A DNA stretch of 15,578 bases, taken from the NCBI GenBank assembly GCA_964431735.1, contig CAYSLJ010000160.1:1-15578 (forward strand), written 5' to 3'. How positions within the stretch are numbered: position 1 is the stretch's first letter; each line of letters begins with the position of its first letter. Made by a program: the position numbers and the translations under genes. The notes beneath the pieces are model-generated. The model was not told the origin of the DNA. It made no database searches and saw nothing but the letters and a program-made list of their open reading frames with translations. Positions 7,332-13,112 of this stretch are shown here, one piece after another. The DNA comes from CALARM01 sp964431735. GTDB taxonomy: Bacteria > Vulcanimicrobiota > SpSt-956 > JAKJGF01.

Positions 7332-8255
7332 ATGAATGAATTTTTCACGAGACTGAGAGAAATATATGATGATTTTGACAGGGAATATATGACTGATAAT
7401 AATACAGGATGCGGGACATGTGAATTATGCTGTACAAAAAAATTCGCCTACCCTCCCCTTTCCCTTCTGGACCTTGATTATCTCGACTATTTTATAAAGG
7501 AACATAATATCAGTCCCTGTATAGAAACATTTAAAAGTTTTATAGAAAATAAAGACAGAGACTACTGTCCTTACTGGAGTAAAGGATGCACCGTCTATAA
7601 AGGAAGGCCTTTTTTCTGCCGCACCTATGGCATGTTTCATTTTGACAATGAACAGCCTCTCCACCCTTCCTGTATATATCAGGATAAGACAATTGAAGTT
7701 ACGGCAGAAACGAGATACAAAAAGATAAAACATCTACCTGAATATCTGGAAATGAGATATAAATATGAAGTGGTAAAGGCAAAAAATAATGAAGAAAAAG
7801 TAAAAACCCTTGTCACTCTGGGAGGAGAATATATAAATCAGTTCAAATTTGAAGAAGGGTTATCAACTTTTCTGGAAGCGGAAAAACTTGCCCCTGAAGA
7901 CATAAATGTTCTCTATGATCTGGGATTTGTATACAGATCTATGAATAAATTCACAGAAGCAAAAGAAAAACTGGAGAAATGTATTGCCCTTGGCGGTGAA
8001 GATAAATATCCCTACGTATACCAGCATACAGGTTTTGTATATCTCAGTCTCAATCTATTTGACGAAGCCCTGAAGGCTTTTACTAAAGCCACAGAACTTG
8101 AGCCGGAAGTGGCACTGTCCTATCTGGGTCTTGCCCTTTATTATTTTACGTGCGGCAATAAAGAAAAAGCTCTGGAATTCTGCCGAAAAGGACTTGAGAT
8201 TGAACCTTACCACAAAATGGGACAGGATTTATTGAAATCAATAAATGAAGCATAA
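7332..8255 (+). CDS. YkgJ-type cysteine-cluster (zinc/iron-chelating) protein fused to TPR repeats
   Basis: 307 residues, cytoplasmic. Residues 25-115 carry the cysteine pattern of the YkgJ family: C27xxC30xxCC33-34, then C79-P-Y-W-S-K-G-C86, Y89, RPFFCRTYG (92-100) and C114. The family is thought to bind zinc or an iron-sulfur cluster; its biochemical role is not established. Residues about 155-305 are TPRs (LYDLGFVYRSMNKFTEAKEK at 194-213, EALKAFTKATELEPE at 245-259), suggesting a protein-binding function for the chelating domain. The ATG at 7332 follows AGAAAGAAGG. The stop codon TAA (8253-8255) coincides with the first bases of the duplicated 3' end of the convergent gene. No promoter is clear; the upstream region contains a repeat element and a heptamer array. 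Confidence 0.87.
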   Translation: MNEFFTRLREIYDDFDREYMTDNNTGCGTCELCCTKKFAYPPLSLLDLDYLDYFIKEHNISPCIETFKSFIENKDRDYCPYWSKGCTVYKGRPFFCRTYGMFHFDNEQPLHPSCIYQDKTIEVTAETRYKKIKHLPEYLEMRYKYEVVKAKNNEEKVKTLVTLGGEYINQFKFEEGLSTFLEAEKLAPEDINVLYDLGFVYRSMNKFTEAKEKLEKCIALGGEDKYPYVYQHTGFVYLSLNLFDEALKAFTKATELEPEVALSYLGLALYYFTCGNKEKALEFCRKGLEIEPYHKMGQDLLKSINEA

Positions 8256-8409
8256 AAATTCTATTCAAGAATCTCAAAAGATTTATCGGAAGCCAAAAGG
8301 TTTATAGAGATTCTATATCGGCTATTTCACGTAAAAATTCTATTCAAGAATCTCAAAAGATTTATCGGGGGCGAAAGGTTTTGCGGTAGACTCTATATCG
8401 ACTATTTCG
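8253..8409. repeat. Tandem duplication of the 3' end of the 8340-9263 gene
   Basis: TAAAAATTCTATTCAAGAAT begins at 8253 and again at 8332; similarity continues through CTATATCGRCTATTTC at 8314-8328 and 8394-8408. The two copies are about 79-80 bp long and differ by roughly a dozen substitutions plus an indel. The right copy is the last 23 or so codons of the minus-strand gene. The left copy lies beyond its stop; read on the minus strand it still encodes SDKSFEILE and a stop, but the frame breaks upstream. Confidence 0.9.
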
Positions 8410-9263
8410 AAAGGTTTTGCTCTGACAAGACCTTCCATGTTAAATCTATCTCTGTTTATCTCGTCGAGCCTGAGAAGAATCTTCTGGTATTCTGCAATCT
8501 GCCTGGCTTTTGCCCATCCATCTATATCATCGCCAAGGTTTTCCACTTCGTTTTCATCAATGACAAGATAAAAAGAGCCTCTGAATTTAAAGAGACTGTT
8601 TCTCGGGCAGTAAAAAGAGCCTTCCCAGGTGTACATATAAATCTTATCCAGATATTTTACTTCAAATCTGGCTGTGGTGGAAGATATATTGGGAGCTATC
8701 TCTTCCCTGGGGCCCCGGGAAAAATTCGTGGCAAAAACCCATCTGTCTTCTTCTAAAAAATAAAACTGAAAATTCAGTTCCTCTTTTCTGCTGTCAGGCA
8801 AACTTACAGTATCATAATCCCAGCGGAAACGAACGATTTCTCCCGGTCTGTATTGTTCCGCTTCTTCAATGAGTTTATCCTGAGAATCATTAACTCGTTC
8901 ATAAGGCAATGTTTCAGACGCAATAATCCTTGTAATATTCTCGTCTTCCTGAAGATAGACTTCGAGGAAATGTTTCAGACACAGATCCCTTACCGTTTCA
9001 AAATAGGATTCGTCTACTTCCCATGTCTTTTTTAACAGACCGCTGTCACAGAGAGTTTTTATATTGTTCAGAATATAAGCTTCATCGGAAAGTTTCTCTA
9101 CAGGAATAGAAGTCATGAGTCTGTAGTAAAAACCTATTGGGAAAGCGCTGTTCCAGCGCCTGTTTTTGGGAGGTATGATATGTTTGAGAGCCGAAATAAA
9201 TTCTCCGTTATAATCTGATTTTATAAATATTTTCCCCAGAATTTTTATCAATGTGGCTTTCAT
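8340..9263 (-). CDS. Conserved-looking protein of unknown function, last gene of the caspase-like/ECF operon
   Basis: 307 residues; I recognise no family. There is no signal peptide or membrane segment. Residues 1-135 are mainly helical and charged (PPKNRRW at 31-37); residues about 139-236 are rich in aromatic beta-strand patterns (VRFRWDY, NFQFYFLEEDRWVF, ARFEVKYLDKIYMYTWEG, KFRGSFYLVID); residues 250-280 are helical again, and the tail ends KSFEILE. The ATG at 9263 overlaps the stop of the ECF gene by four bases (ATGA), which signals translational coupling and membership of the operon starting near 11613. A decayed copy of its last 80 bp lies just downstream at 8253-8329, hinting at loss of a tandem paralogue or local duplication. 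No terminator is visible in the 84 bp to the convergent gene. Confidence 0.8.
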   Translation of the reverse strand: MKATLIKILGKIFIKSDYNGEFISALKHIIPPKNRRWNSAFPIGFYYRLMTSIPVEKLSDEAYILNNIKTLCDSGLLKKTWEVDESYFETVRDLCLKHFLEVYLQEDENITRIIASETLPYERVNDSQDKLIEEAEQYRPGEIVRFRWDYDTVSLPDSRKEELNFQFYFLEEDRWVFATNFSRGPREEIAPNISSTTARFEVKYLDKIYMYTWEGSFYCPRNSLFKFRGSFYLVIDENEVENLGDDIDGWAKARQIAEYQKILLRLDEINRDRFNMEGLVRAKPFEIVDIESTAKPFAPDKSFEILE

Positions 9264-9844
9264 ATCTTTTTTCTCAAAAATCTTCCTGTAAGATTATACA
9301 ACATGATAGAACCTGCAAGTCCGACAGAAGCCTGAAACAAGTTCGGTATAAGTGCGGAAAAAGCTTTTGCAAGGCCCATAGCAGGATAAAGAGTTTCTCC
9401 GATAAAATAAATGGCCACCATCCAGAGGGAAGCTAAAATCCCTCCTGTTATCATCCAGATAAATTTACAGTCTTTATTTAAATCTTTTCCTATATAGCCT
9501 GCAAGAAAACCTTCCCCTCCTTTGGCAATAAAAGTGATGGGGATAAATATAAAATAACCTCCGAGAAAATCTGCCATAACAGAGCCAAGAGCACCTGCTA
9601 TGAATCCTCCTGTGCCTCCGAAAAGGAATCCTGCAAATATAACTACAATATCTCCGGGATTAATGTAGCCTCCCGTAAAAGTAGGTATCCTTACGGACAT
9701 GGTAAAAACACATGTAAGGGCTATAAATAAAGACATTAAAACAGTGTGTCTGATGTTACCGGACCTATTGTTCAGTAATTTCCCGGAAAATTTTTGTGAA
9801 CATGCCATATGTGCAGGCATTTGATGATTTCTAAAAATATTCAT
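9260..9844 (-). CDS. ECF transporter S component (substrate-binding membrane subunit)
   Basis: 194 residues. From residue 31 onward there are five or six hydrophobic spans typical of S components of energy-coupling factor vitamin transporters. VRIPTFTGGYINPGDIVVIF (51-70), the glycine-rich AGFLFGGTGGFIAGALGSVM (71-90) and ADFLGGYFIFIPITFIAKGG (91-110) fit the COG4720/HmpT-type branch; the substrate (a vitamin or pyrimidine precursor) cannot be assigned. No ATPase or T component is encoded here, so it would have to share an energizing module encoded elsewhere (group II type). The N-terminal 30 residues are polar; the ATG at 9844 is kept because it overlaps the stop of the upstream gene as ATGA, although M9 or M13 are possible. 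Coupling to a caspase-like gene is unusual for a vitamin importer. Confidence 0.85.
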   Translation of the reverse strand: MNIFRNHQMPAHMACSQKFSGKLLNNRSGNIRHTVLMSLFIALTCVFTMSVRIPTFTGGYINPGDIVVIFAGFLFGGTGGFIAGALGSVMADFLGGYFIFIPITFIAKGGEGFLAGYIGKDLNKDCKFIWMITGGILASLWMVAIYFIGETLYPAMGLAKAFSALIPNLFQASVGLAGSIMLYNLTGRFLRKKI

Positions 9845-11613
9845 TTTTCTTCATTAACCGGCTTCCAGGAAGGTTTTTGATTGTTTCCCTGACCTCCTAC
9901 CAGTTTTAAGAGTCCTGTGCCATCTGATTTTATTTCATAAATGTCGCTGGGAGCCTTCGTTCCTGAACAGAAAAGTATTTTTGTAGAATCATCAGACCAG
10001 GACAGATGAGTTTTCCATATACCATCAGAAGTGATAGAGGTTTTCTGTCCGGTCTCAATATCTATTACACATATATTGGCCATATTTTCCGTATATTCGG
10101 TCGTACTGAAGGCTATTTTTCCGCCGTCATGAGACCATGAAAAATCATATTCCGTGCCATTATCATCTGTAATATTTCTCACCATAGTACCATTGCTGTT
10201 CATTATATATAAATCAGACTGCTTATCATTTTTCGCAATAAAGGCTATATAGTTCCCGTCCGGAGACCAGAGAAAATCTGAAATATTCAGACCATTACCT
10301 GTCAATTTAAAAAGTTCCATAGTGTCAGGATTGATCGTATAAATATCATTCTTTCCCCTTCTGGTAGACATAAAAGCTATTTTACTTCCCTCAGGAGACC
10401 AGAGAGGTCTCGTATCTTTCCAGTCTTTGCCGCTCGTAATCTGATTTTTTCCTGTACCGTCGGCATTTATTATAAAAATATGTTCCGCCACACCTGCACG
10501 GGCTATATAGGCGAGTCTGGAACTATCGGGTGACCATGAAGGGCAGTAATTATTTTCAGGACTATCTGAAAGATTTATCTGTTTTTTTCCGTCACAGTCC
10601 ATAACAAAAACATCGAAATTCCCTGTTCTGTTAGAAATAAAAGCTATTTTTTTTCCGTCATGAGACCAGACAGGATCTGAATTGATTCCATTTTTTTCTG
10701 TCAGATTTGTTTTTCCGTTACCGTTCAGAATATAAATATCCTGATTACCATTACAATCAGAAGAAAAGAGCAGATTACCGGAGATTTTCTCTTCCCCGGA
10801 CAGGCCTGACAGGGGAGTAAAAACAATCTTCTTTGAAATTTTGCCTTTTATCACAGGGGTCTGTTTGTATTTACGGGATTTCGTATAAGTCATAACCTTT
10901 TTCTTTGTATTTTCAAAGACATCGAGAAGAGAAATTTCGGAACATCCCGGAGTATCACACTTCTTTACAGATTCTATAAAGAAATGCATAAATGTACCTC
11001 CTTTGAGATCTTTTTCTTCTCTCATTAACTCACCGTAACTTGAAGAAGTTATCAATAAAATACCGTCTCTGGTAACCAGTTCATCCATACCGGAAGATTT
11101 CTCAGAATCAAGTATTAAAACTATATTCCTGCATTTTACAGATTTAATCCAGTTTAACAAATCATCATCTCTTATATAATTTCCATTGGGATTTGATATC
11201 TTACCGTCATAAGGAATGATACATTCATCAAGGCCATTTTTTTCATCACTGTTATTATCTTTAATAAAGGTACCGTAACCGCTGAAAAAAATAAAAACCT
11301 CATCTTCAGGGGAAGCTTTTGAAGAAAGATATTCATATATAAGATTTTTGATATTTGCTCTGGTAGCTTCTTTACCTGTAAGGGTTTTTATATGGTCTTC
11401 AGGGATGGCTGCATAGTGCATAAGTATTTTTTTAAATTCCAATGCATCATGTTCCGGATATTTAAGGGGCAGTAAATTTTTATCTTTGTATTTATTTATT
11501 GCAATAATGACAGCCCACTTATTAGCAGAGCTCTGAGCAACACATGGCTGCAGTAAAAAACAATAAAAAAATATACCTGCAATTAAGTATAAAAAACTCT
11601 TTTTATTTCTCAT
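9841..11613 (-). CDS. Exported caspase-like (C14) pseudo-enzyme fused to TolB/PD40 beta-propeller
   Basis: 590 residues from the ATG at 11613. MRNKKS plus a hydrophobic stretch to about residue 26 looks like a Sec signal peptide with cleavage near CVAQ-SS, so the protein is probably periplasmic or secreted. Residues about 32-265 are a caspase/metacaspase p20-p10 region: WAVIIAINKY (33-42), VFIFFSGYGT (106-115), GLDECIIPYD (127-136), IVLILDSEKSSG (164-175) and QTPVIKG (251-257). The catalytic His of SGHG is Tyr113 and the catalytic Cys of DSCHSG is Glu171, so no protease activity is expected. Residues about 278-586 form at least six PD40/TolB blades, each with W-S-x-D/E-G/S (316, 360, 405, 449, 493, 539). 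The frame continues to a TTG at 11643, which would put ten residues before the signal peptide; neither start has a good ribosome site. First gene of an operon. Confidence 0.85.
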   Translation of the reverse strand: MRNKKSFLYLIAGIFFYCFLLQPCVAQSSANKWAVIIAINKYKDKNLLPLKYPEHDALEFKKILMHYAAIPEDHIKTLTGKEATRANIKNLIYEYLSSKASPEDEVFIFFSGYGTFIKDNNSDEKNGLDECIIPYDGKISNPNGNYIRDDDLLNWIKSVKCRNIVLILDSEKSSGMDELVTRDGILLITSSSYGELMREEKDLKGGTFMHFFIESVKKCDTPGCSEISLLDVFENTKKKVMTYTKSRKYKQTPVIKGKISKKIVFTPLSGLSGEEKISGNLLFSSDCNGNQDIYILNGNGKTNLTEKNGINSDPVWSHDGKKIAFISNRTGNFDVFVMDCDGKKQINLSDSPENNYCPSWSPDSSRLAYIARAGVAEHIFIINADGTGKNQITSGKDWKDTRPLWSPEGSKIAFMSTRRGKNDIYTINPDTMELFKLTGNGLNISDFLWSPDGNYIAFIAKNDKQSDLYIMNSNGTMVRNITDDNGTEYDFSWSHDGGKIAFSTTEYTENMANICVIDIETGQKTSITSDGIWKTHLSWSDDSTKILFCSGTKAPSDIYEIKSDGTGLLKLVGGQGNNQKPSWKPVNEEK

Positions 11614-11673
11614 CTCAGTAAAATATATAAAAATTCCTTTCAAAAAAATTTAAATTATTTAGATAAATACCTG

Positions 11674-11691
11674 TAGATAACATGTTATCTA
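11674..11691. promoter_or_regulatory. 18-bp perfect palindrome, candidate operator
   Basis: TAGATAACATGTTATCTA, about 60 bases upstream of the ATG of the caspase-like gene. Its size and symmetry are typical of a dimeric regulator site, and its position fits control of the operon. No cognate regulator gene is in the window. Confidence 0.45.
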
Positions 11692-11898
11692 ACGCTTGAT
11701 TTACAGCATTAAAAATAAAAATGTTCACCTGTTTCATAGATTTTATGTAAACGTCTATGGAAACCTCATATTATGGTATATTTACACAAAACATCTTATA
11801 CACTCAATAATTTTATAATAACTGTTTATCAAACCTGATAGTTTCATAATCTCTGCGAAATGAATGATTGGAGGTCTATCTATAGAATGTTATAATAT

Positions 11899-11931
11899 AC
11901 AGTATAATACTGTTTAATTCACAAAACAGTA
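11899..11931. other. Alternative stem-loops beyond the 11966 gene
   Basis: ACAGTAT and ATACTGT (11899-11913) form one hairpin. TACTGTTT (11908-11915) can instead pair with AAACAGTA (11924-11931). The middle segment cannot do both. They lie downstream of the 11966-12745 gene and may end or process its transcript, but no T-run follows. Confidence 0.3.
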
Positions 11932-11965
11932 ATATTAACCACATATTATTTATATAAAAGTTTCA

Positions 11966-12745
11966 TTATTTCCCGTAAAACAGGGTCAATTCTTTCTTTA
12001 ACGACCTTATAAAATCAATCACTTCAGGGCTAAAGGATAAAGAATTATAGTCATTTTCCGAACCGTCTGAAAAATCTCCTTCATTATCAAAGTCAAAATC
12101 ATTTTTCCCATAATTAATATCCTCTATATCATTGTCTAAATCTTCAATTTCTAGATTATTATTCTCTACATATCGGTTCTCTAGATCCTCGATCTCTAAA
12201 TTATTATTCTCTACATATCGGTTCTCTAGATCCTCGATCTCTAGATTATTATTCTCCACATCGTGCATCTCTAGTTCTTCAATCTCTAGATTATCATTCT
12301 CTATACCTGCATTCTCAAGATACTCCGGATTATCATCAACTTCTACAGATACGTTCATTACATATTCACTTAATTTCTTCGTCTTATAACCGGTAGATTC
12401 AGGCATAAAAGTTTTTTCTTCCCCATAAAAACTTTCGTCTCTCACATCATCAAACCTGATAGTTTCACCGGCACATCCTCCTCTTTCCATAGACTGAATT
12501 AATTCTTCCTTTTCTTCTTTTGAAAGAGGTGCTATAAGAAGAGATAATCTGTTCTGTTTTGCATATTCAGCCATTTCCTGAGAAGTTTTATTTTTTGCCT
12601 TCTGACATGCTTCCCGGCTCATCTGATAATGTTCTCTTTCTTCCTGGGGCAATCTGGTAGAAATCAATATATTATCTATTTTTTTCAGGGTATAATCATA
12701 TTCAAATAACTGTTTCTGATAATCTTTAAGCTTACTATGGCTCAT
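11966..12745 (-). CDS. Acidic protein of unknown function with four 15-residue tandem repeats
   Basis: 259 residues; no family recognised. Residues 1-85 are helical and charged, probably coiled-coil (KDYQKQLFEYDYTLKKIDNI at 7-26), and residues 86-147 are linker. Residues 148-207 are four tandem units of 15 residues with consensus VENNNLEIEDLENRY (148-162, 163-177, 178-192, 193-207). The spacing of Leu and Ile could form a short solenoid or an acidic binding surface. Residues 208-238 are Asp/Asn-rich, and a short helical C-terminus follows (EVIDFIRSLKKEL, 241-253). The ATG at 12745 has AAGGAG seven bases upstream. There is no signal peptide. The gene is divergent from the 13113 gene and 322 bp or more from the operon downstream; it may be transcribed alone. 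Confidence 0.75.
   Translation of the reverse strand: MSHSKLKDYQKQLFEYDYTLKKIDNILISTRLPQEEREHYQMSREACQKAKNKTSQEMAEYAKQNRLSLLIAPLSKEEKEELIQSMERGGCAGETIRFDDVRDESFYGEEKTFMPESTGYKTKKLSEYVMNVSVEVDDNPEYLENAGIENDNLEIEELEMHDVENNNLEIEDLENRYVENNNLEIEDLENRYVENNNLEIEDLDNDIEDINYGKNDFDFDNEGDFSDGSENDYNSLSFSPEVIDFIRSLKKELTLFYGK
12155..12330 (-). repeat. 45-bp coding tandem repeat
   Basis: Units at 12155-12199, 12200-12244, 12245-12289 and a diverged, incomplete one at 12290-12330, plus a weak unit before 12155. The first two differ only at their last base, so this expansion is recent. The length keeps the reading frame. Confidence 0.9.
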
Positions 12746-12966
12746 ATAATCTCTCCTTAAGAAATTATTATAGATAATTTATCTTTTATATGTTCCCATC
12801 AACTGGCTGAAAGCGAGTATATGTCCTTTTATAGGTTTCAAAATAATTTTTTTATCAGGAATTTCATAGAAATTCAGTAAAAAAACAAACCTGTCAAATT
12901 ATTAAAATAGCTATTATCCTCCCATTATGCTTAACGATACAAACTATAAGTATAATATTTTAAACT

Positions 12967-12980
12967 ATATTGTACAATAT
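12967..12980. promoter_or_regulatory. 14-bp palindrome ATATTGTACAATAT, candidate operator
   Basis: Perfect inverted repeat between two divergent genes, about 130 bp before the 13113 start. Being mostly A/T it could arise by chance; listed as a weak candidate. Confidence 0.25.
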
Positions 12981-13026
12981 TTATAATTCCAAGTCAAAAT
13001 GTTTTTCTTTATCAATTTTAACAAAA

Positions 13027-13034
13027 TGTTAACA
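13027..13034. promoter_or_regulatory. Candidate operator TGTTAACA (3 of 3)
   Basis: Palindromic octamer about 80 bases before the start of the 13113 gene and 22 bases before the nearest TTGACA. The same octamer occurs upstream of the other two leader-bearing genes. Confidence 0.45.
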
Positions 13035-13056
13035 AATAATTATTTACTTTTATATA

Positions 13057-13091
13057 TTGACATGATAATATTTTACTTGGTCAGGTATAAT
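13057..13091 (+). promoter_or_regulatory. Weak promoter region of the 13113 gene
   Basis: TTGACA (13057-13062) and TATAAT (13086-13091) are both perfect hexamers but 23 bp apart, too far for a standard promoter, and that -10 would start transcription inside the ribosome site. An extended -10, TGATAATAT, at 13063-13071 is an alternative. The region probably contains the promoter, but its exact elements are uncertain. Confidence 0.3.
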
Positions 13092-13112
13092 ATATAGAGG
13101 AGGAAACCTTTT

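Larger units (their letters stand above)
11614..11965. other. Intergenic region upstream of the caspase-like operon
   Basis: About 350 AT-rich bases between two minus-strand genes. It contains an 18-bp perfect palindrome (11674-11691), a 19-base exact match to the coding sequence of the neighbouring gene (11828-11846 with 12448-12466) and two mutually exclusive short stem-loops at 11899-11931. I see no clear promoter, no terminator with a T-run for the 11966 gene, and no small gene. Confidence 0.6.
12746..13112. other. Divergent intergenic region between the acidic-repeat and helical-repeat genes
   Basis: A 367-bp, very AT-rich stretch. It holds the ribosome site of the minus-strand gene, a 14-bp perfect palindrome ATATTGTACAATAT (12967-12980), TGTTAACA (13027-13034), a poor promoter candidate (13057-13091) and the ribosome site of the plus-strand gene. 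No heptamer arrays and no gene were seen. Confidence 0.65.

Noticed and set aside
12132..12389. Plus-strand frame encoding Ser/Phe-rich repeats
   Set aside because: Antisense of the 45-bp tandem repeat in the minus-strand gene, which has a clear start and ribosome site.
13057..13091. TTGACA and TATAAT as a confident promoter pair
   Set aside because: The spacing is 23 bp and the -10 lies too close to the ribosome site; kept only as a weak candidate.
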